Below, piece after piece: positions 1 through 9,100 of a DNA stretch of 64,000 nucleotides. The notes under the pieces are model-generated. The model did not search any database, was not told the DNA's origin, and was given only the letters and a program-made list of their open reading frames with translations. The position numbers and the translations under genes are program-made. Source of the DNA: Flavobacterium sp. WC2421 (GTDB taxonomy: Bacteria > Bacteroidota > Bacteroidia > Flavobacteriales > Flavobacteriaceae); NCBI RefSeq assembly GCF_040822115.1, contig NZ_CP162004.1, forward strand, positions 1,178,001 through 1,242,000. The letters run 5' to 3'. Numbering within the stretch: position 1 is the stretch's first letter; each line of letters opens with the position of its first letter.

Positions 1-113
1 GCGGGGTGAGTAGGACCTAAATTTAGAATTGAAAGCTCGCTTCCATCTTCGTTTAGCTTCTCTTTTATTATTTTAGCATATCGATGCTCTGGTGGTAATA
101 ATAGTTCTGACAT
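1..113 (-). CDS. nuoD: NADH-quinone oxidoreductase subunit D, N-terminal fragment
   Basis: The first 37 codons of a gene that runs off the left edge. The reading starts at the ATG complementary to 111-113 and ends in the family's N-terminal signature LNLGPTHP. NuoD is the 49-kDa-type subunit of the peripheral arm of complex I and helps form the quinone site. It follows nuoC by 32 nt in the usual nuoA-B-C-D order, so it is the fourth gene of the operon. Function is assigned from this short signature plus gene order. The rest cannot be assessed here. Confidence 0.9.
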   Translation of the reverse strand, partial: MSELLLPPEHRYAKIIKEKLNEDGSELSILNLGPTHP

Positions 114-145
114 TTATAGAATGTGAAAAATTATATATTCTGTTT

Positions 146-667
146 TTAGCAATTGTCTATTGTTCTACCGAAAAAACGGTCGTCTTTATCGGTTCTTCCG
201 CCGTCTTCCATTGGGAACTCTTTTCGCATTGGAAAAGAAATCATCTCATCCATATTTAAAATACGTTTCAATTGAGGGTGACCAATAAAGTTAACTCCAT
301 AAAAATCATACGTTTCTCTTTCCATCCAATTGGAGCTTAAGAAAATGTTTGATATTGTTTTTATTTCTGGTTTTTCACCATTAATAAAGGCCTTAATTTT
401 TATGCGTTTGTTTTCGTACCAATTGTGCATATGATATACAATTGCAAACTGTCTGTCTACTTCGTTATCTGGATAATGAATACCACATAAATCAGTTAAA
501 AAGTGAAAACGCAATATAGGGTCATTTTTCAAAAAAAGGATCACTGCCGTTATTTTGTCGGAAGCTACTTCTAATGAAAACACATCTCTTTCTTGATTAA
601 AATTGAAGACCGTAGCACCAAATGTCTCTGTCAATTTATCCTGAATTTCTATTGTTTCTAAAGCCAT
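146..667 (-). CDS. nuoC: NADH-quinone oxidoreductase subunit C
   Basis: A 173-residue protein of the 30-kDa complex I subunit family, part of the peripheral arm that carries electrons from NADH towards quinone at the inner membrane. The signature around WMERETYDFYGVNFIGHPQL, followed by RILNMDE and the PMRKEFP tail, is typical of NuoC. The length suits a stand-alone NuoC rather than a NuoCD fusion, and nuoD begins separately just downstream. The gap to nuoB is only 4 nt, consistent with cotranscription from the promoter upstream of nuoA. Confidence 0.95.
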   Translation of the reverse strand: MALETIEIQDKLTETFGATVFNFNQERDVFSLEVASDKITAVILFLKNDPILRFHFLTDLCGIHYPDNEVDRQFAIVYHMHNWYENKRIKIKAFINGEKPEIKTISNIFLSSNWMERETYDFYGVNFIGHPQLKRILNMDEMISFPMRKEFPMEDGGRTDKDDRFFGRTIDNC

Positions 668-671
668 TTTG

Positions 672-1220
672 TTATTTGATATTATAAGAAGCCAATAATT
701 CTTGGTATTCTGGAGAACTTCTTCTTCTTACAGATTCTGTTCTAACTAATTCTTGTAATTTCATTACTCCATCTACTATTTGCTCTGGTCTTGGCGGACA
801 TCCAGGAACATATACATCTACAGGGATTACTTTGTCTATACCTTGTAATACAGAATACGTATCAAAAATTCCTCCTGAAGAAGCACAAGCACCAACAGCA
901 ATTACCCAGCGAGGTTCTGCCATTTGCTCGTATACCTGACGTAAAATTGGAGCCATTTTTTTAGAAATAGTTCCCATTACCATTAACATATCTGCTTGAC
1001 GAGGAGAAAAACTAACGCGTTCAGATCCAAATCGTGCTAAATCATAATGTGATGCCATAGTAGCCATAAATTCAATTCCACAACATGAAGTTGCAAAAGG
1101 CAATGGCCAAAGTGAATTGGCGCGAGCCATTCCTACTACATCATTCAGTTTTGTAGCGAAGAATCCTTCTCCTACAACACCTTCTGGCGGGGCAACCATT
1201 TTTATATTCGAATCGCTCAT
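672..1220 (-). CDS. nuoB: NADH-quinone oxidoreductase subunit B
   Basis: A 182-residue PSST-type subunit that holds the terminal 4Fe-4S cluster (N2) and hands electrons to quinone. Candidate cluster ligands are all present: the adjacent Cys46-Cys47 in the CCGIEF motif, Cys112 in GACASSGG, and Cys141 in PGCPPRPE. The protein looks complete and functional. It sits between nuoA (64 nt upstream) and nuoC (4 nt downstream). Confidence 0.97.
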   Translation of the reverse strand: MSDSNIKMVAPPEGVVGEGFFATKLNDVVGMARANSLWPLPFATSCCGIEFMATMASHYDLARFGSERVSFSPRQADMLMVMGTISKKMAPILRQVYEQMAEPRWVIAVGACASSGGIFDTYSVLQGIDKVIPVDVYVPGCPPRPEQIVDGVMKLQELVRTESVRRRSSPEYQELLASYNIK

Positions 1221-1284
1221 TTTTTATTTTTTTGAATTATATATTAGAAATATAGAATTGAAATTCAATATTTAAAATTATTCT

Positions 1285-1650
1285 TTATTCCCAAACTAAC
1301 GCTTTCTTTTTGATGATATAGAAAAATCCAACCAATAGTAAAAGCATGAAAATTACCATTTTCACCATTCCTTCCATTCCTAGTTCTTTGAAGTTAATTG
1401 CCCATGGATACAGGAAAATTACTTCCACATCAAATAGAACAAATAATATCGCGACTAGAAAGTATTTAACAGAGAAAGGAATACGTGCATTACCAACGGA
1501 TTCAACGCCACATTCAAAGTTTTTGTCTTTGATTTCTGACTTTCTTTTTGGTCCTAATTTGCCAGAAACGATAATGGTTCCTACTACAAATCCTACAGCA
1601 AGTATAAACTGTATTAAAATGGGAATATAATTTAGTTGATCAGATTGCAT
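1285..1650 (-). CDS. nuoA: NADH-quinone oxidoreductase subunit A
   Basis: A 121-residue membrane subunit of complex I and the first gene of the nuo operon. Three hydrophobic segments are visible (about residues 9-29, 60-83 and 95-114). The conserved loop after the first helix includes the KNFECGVES stretch, and the RIPFSVKYFLVAILFVLFDVE region is characteristic of NuoA. NuoA packs near the quinone chamber. A good promoter match lies about 30 nt upstream of the start, so transcription of nuoABCD probably begins here. Confidence 0.95.
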   Translation of the reverse strand: MQSDQLNYIPILIQFILAVGFVVGTIIVSGKLGPKRKSEIKDKNFECGVESVGNARIPFSVKYFLVAILFVLFDVEVIFLYPWAINFKELGMEGMVKMVIFMLLLLVGFFYIIKKKALVWE

Positions 1651-1681
1651 AATTATTATTTTTAGGTACTAAAATAAGTGA

Positions 1682-1712
1682 CAAAGATAGGTTTCAAGGA
1701 ATTAAAACACAA
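1682..1712 (-). promoter_or_regulatory. Predicted promoter of the nuo operon
   Basis: Read on the minus strand: TTG at 1712-1710, a 20-nt spacer, then TATCTTTG at 1689-1682. This matches the Bacteroidota sigma-ABfr consensus (TTG, 17-23 nt, TAnnTTTG) at both elements. Transcription would start near 1676, giving a leader of roughly 25 nt before nuoA. Confidence 0.7.
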
Positions 1713-1804
1713 GTTAATGAATGAAATTAGTTTATTTGAAAATGTGTTTTTTAATTAATTTTTAATGATTATAAATAGTAGTGTATTTCGGTTTGAGTAT
1801 AATC

Positions 1805-1842
1805 AAAAAAAAACGCTTCGAAATAAATCGAAACGTTTTTAA
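1805..1842 (-). terminator. Rho-independent terminator after the cold-shock gene
   Basis: Thirteen-base arms at 1809-1821 and 1828-1840 pair around a 6-nt loop. On the minus strand the single mismatch becomes a G-U pair and a run of T follows, so this fits termination of the cold-shock gene, whose stop lies about 30 nt upstream. Confidence 0.75.
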
Positions 1843-1870
1843 ACATTCGTAGGCAAAAAATAATTTTTGC

Positions 1871-2065
1871 TTAGATAACTGCTACTTTCGCAGCAACTTT
1901 TCCTTTTCTTCCTTCTTCTTCTTCATAGCTAACTCTGTCACCTTCGCGTAATTCTTCCGCGTTGATTCCTGAAGCGTGAACAAAAATGTCTTTTCCTGTT
2001 TCTTCGTCTGTAATGAATCCGTAACCTTTTGACTCATTGAAAAATTTAACTGTACCTGTACGCAT
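1871..2065 (-). CDS. Cold-shock domain protein (CspA family)
   Basis: A 64-residue single cold-shock domain that binds single-stranded RNA or DNA and is expected to act as an RNA chaperone in the cytoplasm. Both nucleic-acid-binding motifs are visible: RNP1 as KGYGFI (about residues 13-18) and RNP2 as DIFVHAS (about 26-32). The N-terminus GTVKFFN is also typical. The gene is monocistronic: TATATTTG lies about 30 nt upstream on the minus strand and a terminator follows. Which paralogue it is, and whether it is cold-induced, cannot be told from sequence. Confidence 0.95.
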   Translation of the reverse strand: MRTGTVKFFNESKGYGFITDEETGKDIFVHASGINAEELREGDRVSYEEEEGRKGKVAAKVAVI

Positions 2066-2094
2066 TGTAATAGTAATAATAATTTATAATGAGG

Positions 2095-2102
2095 CAAATA
2101 TA
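2095..2102 (-). promoter_or_regulatory. -7 promoter element of the cold-shock gene
   Basis: TATATTTG on the minus strand fits TAnnTTTG. The nearest upstream TTG is 25 nt away, slightly long for this class, so only the -7 element is called. The leader would be about 25 nt. Confidence 0.5.
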
Positions 2103-2196
2103 ATATATAATATAATACGAATACTATCAATGTCATTTTTTTTATTAAAATAATTGATATTCAACGTTTTCCAACAAATAGTACCGACTAAATACC

Positions 2197-3942
2197 TTAG
2201 CTTAATTTGATGTGTAGTTCTTTTAATTGTGTTTCGTCAATAGGAGACGGCGCATCAATCATCACATCTCTACCTGAATTGTTTTTAGGGAAAGCAATGA
2301 AGTCACGTATTGTTTCTTGACCTCCTAAGATAGCAACTAATCGATCTAATCCAAAAGCTAATCCTCCGTGTGGCGGGGCTCCAAACTGGAATGCGTCCAT
2401 TAGGAATCCAAATTGTGCTTTGGCTTCATCCTCAGTAAATCCTAAATATTTAAACATTAATTGTTGTGTTGCTTTATCATGGATACGTATAGAACCTCCT
2501 CCAATTTCATTTCCATTCAAAACCATGTCATATGCATTGGCACGAACTTTTCCTGGATTGGTTTCTAATAAGTGCATGTCTTCTGGTTTTGGTGAAGTAA
2601 AGGGGTGATGCATAGCATGATAACGTCCTGATTCTTCATCAAATTCCAATAATGGGAAATCAACAACCCATAATGGTGCAAATTCTGCAGGATTTCTTAG
2701 ACCTAATCGTGTAGCTAGTTCCATACGCAAGGCACTTAGTTGCGCTCTTGTTTTGTCAGCAGGACCAGATAGTACAAAGATCATATCTCCAGCTTGCGCT
2801 CCTGTAGTTTTTGCCCAATTGGATAAATCAGCTTGGTCATAAAATTTATCTACAGATGATTTATAAGTCCCATCTTCGTTACATTTCACATAAACCATTC
2901 CTGAAGCACCAACTTGTGGACGCTTTACCCATTCGATTAATGCGTCAATTTCTTTTCTGGTGTAGTTTCCAGCTCCTGGAACGGCGATTCCGACAACTAA
3001 TTCAGCAGCATTGAAAACCGGGAATTCCTTGCTTTTAGCTACTTCGTTTAATTGTCCAAACTCCATTCCAAAACGGATATCTGGTTTGTCATTCCCGTAG
3101 GTTTTCATGGCATGTTCATACGTCATACGAGGAAATTTATCTACTTCAATTCCTTTTATTTCTTTTAGTAAATGACGGGTAAGTCCTTCAAAAACATTTA
3201 AAATGTCTTCTTGTTCTACAAATGCCATTTCGCAATCGATTTGTGTGAATTCTGGCTGTCTGTCCGCACGTAAATCTTCATCACGGAAACATTTCACGAT
3301 TTGGAAATATTTGTCCATTCCACCTACCATCAATAATTGTTTGAAGGTTTGTGGGGATTGAGGTAAAGCATAGAATTGTCCTTCATTCATTCGAGAAGGT
3401 ACAACAAAATCTCTAGCTCCCTCTGGTGTTGATTTAATTAGGTATGGAGTTTCTACTTCACAAAAATCCAAGTCAGAAAGATATTTTCGAACTTCCATGG
3501 CTACTTTATGACGAAAAAGCAAACTGTTTTTTACAGGATTTCTTCTTATATCAAGGTATCGGTATTTCATTCGAATGTCTTCACCACCATCTGTTTCATC
3601 TTCAATAGTGAAAGGTGGTGTTAAGGCGGCGTTCAAAATGTTTAGTTCAGTAACTAAAATTTCAATTTCTCCTGTAGCAATGTTTTTGTTTTTGGCTTCA
3701 CGTTCGATAACCGTTCCTTTAACTTGAATTACAAATTCACGTCCAAGAGTTTTTGCTAGTTCAAATACCGTTTTCTCAGTACGACCTTCGTCAAAAATTA
3801 ATTGTGTAATACCATAACGATCTCTTAAATCAACCCAATTCATAAATCCTTTGTCACGAGATTTTTGAACCCAACCAGCTAAAGTTACTTCAGTATTTAT
3901 ATGTGAGGCATTTAATTCGCCACAATTATGACTTCTATACAT
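2197..3942 (-). CDS. aspS: Aspartyl-tRNA synthetase
   Basis: A 581-residue class II synthetase that charges tRNA-Asp with aspartate in the cytoplasm. The N-terminal anticodon-binding OB fold (about residues 1-105, [10 protein letters not shown]) is followed by the class II core. Motif 2 is seen as [16 protein letters not shown] and motif 3 as [10 protein letters not shown]. The bacterial GAD insertion fills the middle, and the length matches the bacterial type. The region just after the stop, towards the cold-shock gene, shows no strong terminator. I cannot tell from sequence whether it is discriminating or also charges tRNA-Asn. Confidence 0.97.
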   Translation of the reverse strand: MYRSHNCGELNASHINTEVTLAGWVQKSRDKGFMNWVDLRDRYGITQLIFDEGRTEKTVFELAKTLGREFVIQVKGTVIEREAKNKNIATGEIEILVTELNILNAALTPPFTIEDETDGGEDIRMKYRYLDIRRNPVKNSLLFRHKVAMEVRKYLSDLDFCEVETPYLIKSTPEGARDFVVPSRMNEGQFYALPQSPQTFKQLLMVGGMDKYFQIVKCFRDEDLRADRQPEFTQIDCEMAFVEQEDILNVFEGLTRHLLKEIKGIEVDKFPRMTYEHAMKTYGNDKPDIRFGMEFGQLNEVAKSKEFPVFNAAELVVGIAVPGAGNYTRKEIDALIEWVKRPQVGASGMVYVKCNEDGTYKSSVDKFYDQADLSNWAKTTGAQAGDMIFVLSGPADKTRAQLSALRMELATRLGLRNPAEFAPLWVVDFPLLEFDEESGRYHAMHHPFTSPKPEDMHLLETNPGKVRANAYDMVLNGNEIGGGSIRIHDKATQQLMFKYLGFTEDEAKAQFGFLMDAFQFGAPPHGGLAFGLDRLVAILGGQETIRDFIAFPKNNSGRDVMIDAPSPIDETQLKELHIKLS

Positions 3943-3989
3943 TATTACAATTTTATATTATTTCAACAGTAGGCCATTTGACCCAGCTG

Positions 3990-3997
3990 CAAATTTA
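3990..3997 (-). promoter_or_regulatory. -7 promoter element of aspS
   Basis: TAAATTTG on the minus strand, about 48 nt upstream of the aspS start, fits TAnnTTTG. No TTG lies at the ideal spacing, so confidence is modest. Confidence 0.45.
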
Positions 3998-4136
3998 GGA
4001 CTAATTATGAACAATGAATTGAGAAATTAGATTTTTTAGTAATTCTAAGTTAATATATTTTCAATTTCCAATGTTAAGCTTTCGTCCAATGTTACTAAAT
4101 TGTTATCAAATAGTTTTTTAATTGTAAATACATCGT

Positions 4137-4144
4137 TATATTTG
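4137..4144 (+). promoter_or_regulatory. -7 promoter element upstream of the MORN-like gene
   Basis: TATATTTG, 28 nt before the ATG at 4172, fits TAnnTTTG. No well-spaced TTG was found. Confidence 0.5.
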
Positions 4145-4171
4145 TGGAGATAACAATTAAAACCTTATACG

Positions 4172-4519
4172 ATGAAAAAATATATAATGATTGCAGCCGT
4201 GTTAATTTCAGGTATGATATTCGCACAAAATAAAGAACCAAAATTAGAAGCTGTTGGAAATATGGTGAAAGTTACTTATCACCATGAAAATGGACAAGTA
4301 CAACAAGAAGGATTTTATAAAAACGGAAAATTGCAAGGACAATGGGTTTCTTTTGATGCCAATGGGAATAAATTAGCAGTTGCTGAATACGATAAAGGAC
4401 AAAAAGTTGGTAAATGGTTTTACTGGAATGATTCCGTTCTAAGTGAAGTTGATTATTCGGATAATAGAGTTGCTTCTGTTAAAAACTGGAAAAAAGATAA
4501 TTTAGTTAACGTTGATTAA
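4172..4519 (+). CDS. Small exported protein with MORN-like repeats (YwqK-type)
   Basis: A 115-residue protein with a clear signal peptide (MKKYIMIAAVLISGMIFAQ), so it should be exported. The mature part holds about three MORN-like units of the form NGQVQQEGFYKNGKLQGQW, then FDANGNKLAVAEYDKGQKVGKWFYW, then DSVLSEVDYSDNRV. Databases often name such proteins 'toxin-antitoxin system YwqK family antitoxin', but nothing here suggests a toxin partner: neighbours are aspS and an RND operon on the other strand. It has its own promoter and terminator. The molecular role is unknown. Confidence 0.75.
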   Translation: MKKYIMIAAVLISGMIFAQNKEPKLEAVGNMVKVTYHHENGQVQQEGFYKNGKLQGQWVSFDANGNKLAVAEYDKGQKVGKWFYWNDSVLSEVDYSDNRVASVKNWKKDNLVNVD

Positions 4520-4538
4520 TTAAAAAATATAATTCAAT

Positions 4539-4571
4539 AAAAAGGCTTTCAGTTTATGAAAGCCTTTTTTT
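4539..4571 (+). terminator. Rho-independent terminator
   Basis: Perfect 11-bp arms (AAAGGCTTTCA at 4541-4551 and its complement at 4557-4567) with a 5-nt loop and a T run. It closes the MORN-like gene. Confidence 0.85.
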
Positions 4572-4745
4572 ATGCCCGAACAATGGAGCAATCGATTTTG
4601 AAGTTTAGAAAATAGTATTAGACATAATTTCGACTTAGTAGTTAGTAATTGTAGAACTCAGATGAATGTACAATTATCATTCAATTGCGGTTTTGTATGT
4701 GTTTTAAATGTATCAGACTTTTTTGCTTTCTAGGATTTTAGTATA

Positions 4746-4778
4746 AAAAAACCTGTCCAAATTAATGAACAGGTTTTT
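4746..4778 (-). terminator. Terminator of the RND efflux operon
   Basis: Ten-base arms AAAAACCTGT (4746-4755) and ACAGGTTTTT (4769-4778) flank a 13-nt loop. It lies 25 nt beyond the stop of the permease gene and supplies a T run on the minus strand. Confidence 0.75.
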
Positions 4779-4802
4779 AGAATTATAAATTAAATTAAGG
4801 TA

Positions 4803-7800
4803 TTACAGTGTATGTTTTGGATTAAATCCATCTTCACTCAATTCTTTATGCTCATAGTCAGCAACCATTTCTGCTTCGTAATCTATTTTTTCTCCTTTAC
4901 TGAACTTAGCAATTATTTTTTCCATGATTTCATAAATCACAGGAACTACGATTAGCGTAAGAAAAAGAGAACTGATCAGTCCACCAATGATTACCCAAGC
5001 TAAACCATTTTTCCATCCTGCACCTGCACCAGAAGCTAATGCAATTGGGAACATTCCGAAAACCATTGCAATGGTCGTCATCAAAATGGGACGAAGTCGT
5101 GCATGATTGGCCTGAATTAATGCTGTTCTTATTGTTTCACCAGCAGCTCTTCGCTGGTTGGTATAATCGACAAGCATAATCGCATTTTTACAAACTAATC
5201 CTATTAACATAATGATACCAAGAATGGTAAATATATTCAATGTATTGTTAGTCAATGCTAGGGCTAGTAGAGCTCCAATAAACGATAAGGGAATTGCAAA
5301 CAATACAACAAACGGATGTGCAAAGCTATCATATAAACCAACCATAATAAGATAAACCAGTATAATAGCTGCTAATAAAGCAATACCTAATGTTCCAAAA
5401 CCTTCACTTTGGTTCTCTTGATCACCACCCCAAATGTAATTTACACCTACAGGTTTTTCTAATTTATCTAGTTTTACTTGCCATTCAGCTACAATAGTAC
5501 CAGCAGGAACTCCTACATTTTGTCCTTGAACGGTAACAGATGCTGTTTTATCTCTACGTTCTAATTGACTAGGACCAGAACCTTCACTAATAGTTGCAAA
5601 TTGTGATAGTTTAATTTGTTGACCCGCATTATTGATAAAAATTAGGTTACTAACATCTGTAATACTTTTTCGATCAAAAGCATTGTATTTAATATTGATA
5701 TCGTATTCATATTCTCCTGCTCTAAATTTACCATCAGTATTACCGCTATATGCAGTTTGCATTGTCATACCAACGGTTTGAAGAGTTAGTCCTAATGCGC
5801 TCATTTTATCGCGATCTACTTGAACATTGATTTCAGGATTTCCATCCTCAACAGTCAATTTGATCTCAGTTGTACCAGGAATAGTGCGCAATTCAGCTTC
5901 TGCTAATTTAGCAAACTTCATGGCACTTTCTACTGAAGGTCCCGTAACAATTAATCCAAGTGTTGCATTTTCAGCTGTTCCTAAAATACCAACTGGAACG
6001 GTTTTTACTTTTGCTCCAACTAATACTTTTTCCAATTTGCGTTTGATTTTCGCGGCATAAACTGATGCTCCATCTGTACGCTCTTTTTGGTCAATCATTT
6101 TTACATCAATCTCCGATTTATAAGCAGTGGCCTGTGAAGCACCCATTCCCTCACTTGTTTGTCCAACTGTTGTAATTTGGCTATAAACATATTGTTCTTT
6201 TTTCAAAAATGCTTCTGCTTTTTGGGTCATGAAATTAGTTTGTTCTAATGACGCATCTTTAGGCATTTCAATTTGAACTAAAAACTCACCACTATCTGAT
6301 GCTGCAAAAAACTCACCACCAATAAATCCTGCAGGAATTAGTGCAATAGAACTAAAAAATATTAATAGAACAATTGCTAATGTAGTTTTGTAATGATCCA
6401 AACACCAAGTTAGTAAACCTGAAATCCAGTTGATAAAACGTGTTAAATAGCTTTCGAAACCAAGAATAATTCTTCCAAACAAGTTTTTACCTTCAATATG
6501 CTCTAATTTTCCAAAACGAGAAGACAACCAAGGGATAATGGTAAAGGAAGCCAAAAGGGAAAGTAATGTTGAGATAATCACGGTCACACAAAATTGTGTA
6601 ATGATATTAGAAACCAGACCAGAACTCATTGCAATTGGTAAAAACACCACCACAATTACTAAAGTAATCGAAGTTACTGTTCCACCAATTTCAGCTGTAC
6701 CGTCATAGGAAGCTCGAATTCTATTTTTACCCATTTCCATGTGACGGTAAATGTTTTCTAACACCACAATTGCATCATCAACTAATATACCAACAACGAG
6801 TGATAGTCCTAATAAACTCATTAAGTTTAACGTATATCCTAAAAGGTAAATTCCTATAAAGGTTGCAATTAATGAAGCAGGTATTGAAACCATTACAATT
6901 AATGAGTTACGAATACTGTGCAGGAAAAACAACATTACAAAGGCTACCAAGATAACCGCAATTAATAAATCATGAAGTACAGAATCTGCTGCTTCTAAAG
7001 TATATATTGTACTGTCTTTAGCTATTTCTAGTTTTACATCATTCGTTTTATAATCTTTTTCTAATTGGTTGATACTCTTAACCAATTCTTCACTTACTGC
7101 AACTGCATTGGCATCAGATTGTTTTATTACTTGTAAAATAATTGCACTTTTTTGGTCTACACGAGATATTTTTTCAGCAATTTTCTGTGCATCTTGAACA
7201 TCAGCGATGTCTTTTAATCTAATTTGAATTCCACCATTTGAAGAAACCACAAGATTTCTTAATTCTTCAACACTTTTATATTTTCCAGCAAGACGAATTA
7301 ATATTTTTTGTTCCCGTGTTTGTATGTTTCCTGTTGGGAAATCCAGGTTGGAAGTTAAAATAGTTTGCTGTACTTGGGGAATGGAAAGACCATAACCTTG
7401 CATTTTAACGGCATCCAAATTCACTTGAATTTCACGTTCTTGACCACCCACAATATTTACTTGTGCTACACCAGTAACACGAGATAATACAGGAGCTATT
7501 TTTTTATCAATCAAATCATAAAAAGCGGCTTCATCCATTTTTCCATTAGCACCAATAGTCATAATTGGTAAATCACTTAATGAGAATTTAGAAAGCGATG
7601 GTGCTTTAGCATCATCTGGTAAATCACTTATTATGGCATTTATTTTACGCTGTGCGTCGTTCATCGAAATATCGACATCGGCATTTGAATTCAAAGAGAT
7701 CGATACAATTGACAAACTTTCGTATGATTTAGAATCAATTTTTTTGATATTTTCTAAAGAAGCAATTGCATCTTCAATTTTTTTAGTTACTGTGTTTTCT

Positions 7801-7976
7801 ACCTCACTTGGAGAAGCTCCAGGATATATTGTTGAAACAGTAATTACGTTTTGTTCGAATTTAGGAATCAATTCGTAGCCCAATTGGCTATAGCTAAAGA
7901 GTCCACCTAGGATTAGAATCGTAAATAATACGATTACTAACGAGGGACGTTTTATGGATATTTCTGCTAATTTCAT
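4803..7976 (-). CDS. RND efflux transporter, inner-membrane permease (AcrB/HAE1 type)
   Basis: A 1057-residue proton-driven pump of the AcrB family, last gene of the operon. The first membrane helix follows the KLAEISIKRP start. The helix-4 region carries the proton-relay aspartates in VVGILVDDAIVVLENIYRHME, and the helix-10 lysine appears in LVCKNAIMLVDYTNQRR. Two large periplasmic loops separate the two membrane halves, as expected. With the adaptor (58 nt upstream) and TolC-like channel it should form a tripartite exporter for drugs or other hydrophobic compounds. The substrate cannot be read from sequence. Regulation by the operon's TetR protein is likely. Confidence 0.95.
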   Translation of the reverse strand: MKLAEISIKRPSLVIVLFTILILGGLFSYSQLGYELIPKFEQNVITVSTIYPGASPSEVENTVTKKIEDAIASLENIKKIDSKSYESLSIVSISLNSNADVDISMNDAQRKINAIISDLPDDAKAPSLSKFSLSDLPIMTIGANGKMDEAAFYDLIDKKIAPVLSRVTGVAQVNIVGGQEREIQVNLDAVKMQGYGLSIPQVQQTILTSNLDFPTGNIQTREQKILIRLAGKYKSVEELRNLVVSSNGGIQIRLKDIADVQDAQKIAEKISRVDQKSAIILQVIKQSDANAVAVSEELVKSINQLEKDYKTNDVKLEIAKDSTIYTLEAADSVLHDLLIAVILVAFVMLFFLHSIRNSLIVMVSIPASLIATFIGIYLLGYTLNLMSLLGLSLVVGILVDDAIVVLENIYRHMEMGKNRIRASYDGTAEIGGTVTSITLVIVVVFLPIAMSSGLVSNIITQFCVTVIISTLLSLLASFTIIPWLSSRFGKLEHIEGKNLFGRIILGFESYLTRFINWISGLLTWCLDHYKTTLAIVLLIFFSSIALIPAGFIGGEFFAASDSGEFLVQIEMPKDASLEQTNFMTQKAEAFLKKEQYVYSQITTVGQTSEGMGASQATAYKSEIDVKMIDQKERTDGASVYAAKIKRKLEKVLVGAKVKTVPVGILGTAENATLGLIVTGPSVESAMKFAKLAEAELRTIPGTTEIKLTVEDGNPEINVQVDRDKMSALGLTLQTVGMTMQTAYSGNTDGKFRAGEYEYDINIKYNAFDRKSITDVSNLIFINNAGQQIKLSQFATISEGSGPSQLERRDKTASVTVQGQNVGVPAGTIVAEWQVKLDKLEKPVGVNYIWGGDQENQSEGFGTLGIALLAAIILVYLIMVGLYDSFAHPFVVLFAIPLSFIGALLALALTNNTLNIFTILGIIMLIGLVCKNAIMLVDYTNQRRAAGETIRTALIQANHARLRPILMTTIAMVFGMFPIALASGAGAGWKNGLAWVIIGGLISSLFLTLIVVPVIYEIMEKIIAKFSKGEKIDYEAEMVADYEHKELSEDGFNPKHTL

Positions 7977-8033
7977 ATTTTTTTAGTTGTAAGTCGTGAA
8001 ATGGATTTTAAAATTTAAAATTCATTTTTTAAA

Positions 8034-9095
8034 TTATTTTATGATCTCCACTTTATTGCCGTCTTGTAGATTGATTTGTCCAGTTACAATAACATTTTCA
8101 CCATCTGACAACCCATTTATGATTTCTACTTTGTCTCCTAAAATTCTTCCAGCAGTAACGGTTTTTAGTTTGGCGATTCCATTTTCAGCTACAAAAACTT
8201 GATTGCTACTCACACTTCCTACAAAAGCATTTCTAGGAACGGTCATCATAGATTGTTTTTGTTGTTTTGAAGCAAATTCAGCAGTTCCATACATACCAGC
8301 TTTTAAATCATTGTTGGAATTATTTGCTATTTCTATTTCTACTGGAAAACTTAAACTTGAATCTGCTTTTGGTGCGATAAAAGTTATTTTACCAGAAAAG
8401 GTAACGTCAGGGTAAACACTAGCTGTAACGTTTACTGCATTTCCTAGCTTTAAACTAGCAACTTGGCTTTCGTTTACGGATACTTTTAGTTTTAATTTAG
8501 ATACATTTACAATTTCAAACATTTGAGTTGCAGCTCCTAATACTGAACCTGGTTCAATGTATTTTTTGTTTACAATTCCATTTATAGTTGACTTGATGTT
8601 TGTGTCTCCAATATTTACTTTGGCTTGCTGTAATCTTGACTTAGAAGTTACTAAACTTAGTTTTGCTTGATCCAATTGTTGTTTGGTAACACCACCAGTT
8701 TTATAAGCATTTTCAAAACGATTGTAATCCGTTACTGCATTTTGGTATGCTGCCTCAGCAGTTTGTAAATCAGCATTTATTGATTCGCTTCGTACAATAG
8801 CTAATGTTTGACCTATTCTAACGCTTGAACCTTCATCCACAAGTACTCTAACAACTCTTCCTGGTTTTTCGGCAGAGAAGTTTAATTCTTGAAATGGTTC
8901 AAAACTACCATTTACAGAAAAATCCAAAGAAATTTCTTCTGTTTTTACAGGGTTTATTTTTACGGTAACACTAGCGTTTTTTTCTGCAACAATAGCAGTT
9001 TTTGCTTCGTTCTCTTTTTTATTACTTGTTAAAGTATATGCTATAAGTCCTAAAGCAGCTATAATTACTATTCCGATTAGTATGTTTTTTTTCAT
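8034..9095 (-). CDS. RND efflux periplasmic adaptor (membrane fusion protein)
   Basis: A 353-residue HlyD/AcrA-type adaptor linking the inner-membrane pump to the outer-membrane channel. It begins with an uncleaved anchor or signal (about residues 5-22), followed by a half-lipoyl motif (GRVVRVLVDEGSSVRIGQTL), a short alpha-hairpin (TAEAAYQNAVTDYNRFENAY), the second half-lipoyl, a beta-barrel and a membrane-proximal domain. No lipobox cysteine is seen, unlike AcrA. It lies 5 nt after the tolC-like gene and 57 nt before the permease gene. Confidence 0.93.
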   Translation of the reverse strand: MKKNILIGIVIIAALGLIAYTLTSNKKENEAKTAIVAEKNASVTVKINPVKTEEISLDFSVNGSFEPFQELNFSAEKPGRVVRVLVDEGSSVRIGQTLAIVRSESINADLQTAEAAYQNAVTDYNRFENAYKTGGVTKQQLDQAKLSLVTSKSRLQQAKVNIGDTNIKSTINGIVNKKYIEPGSVLGAATQMFEIVNVSKLKLKVSVNESQVASLKLGNAVNVTASVYPDVTFSGKITFIAPKADSSLSFPVEIEIANNSNNDLKAGMYGTAEFASKQQKQSMMTVPRNAFVGSVSSNQVFVAENGIAKLKTVTAGRILGDKVEIINGLSDGENVIVTGQINLQDGNKVEIIK

Positions 9096-9100
9096 TTTTA

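Noticed and set aside
4172..4519. YwqK-type protein as an antitoxin of a toxin-antitoxin pair
   Set aside because: It is exported, has MORN-like repeats and has no partner gene.
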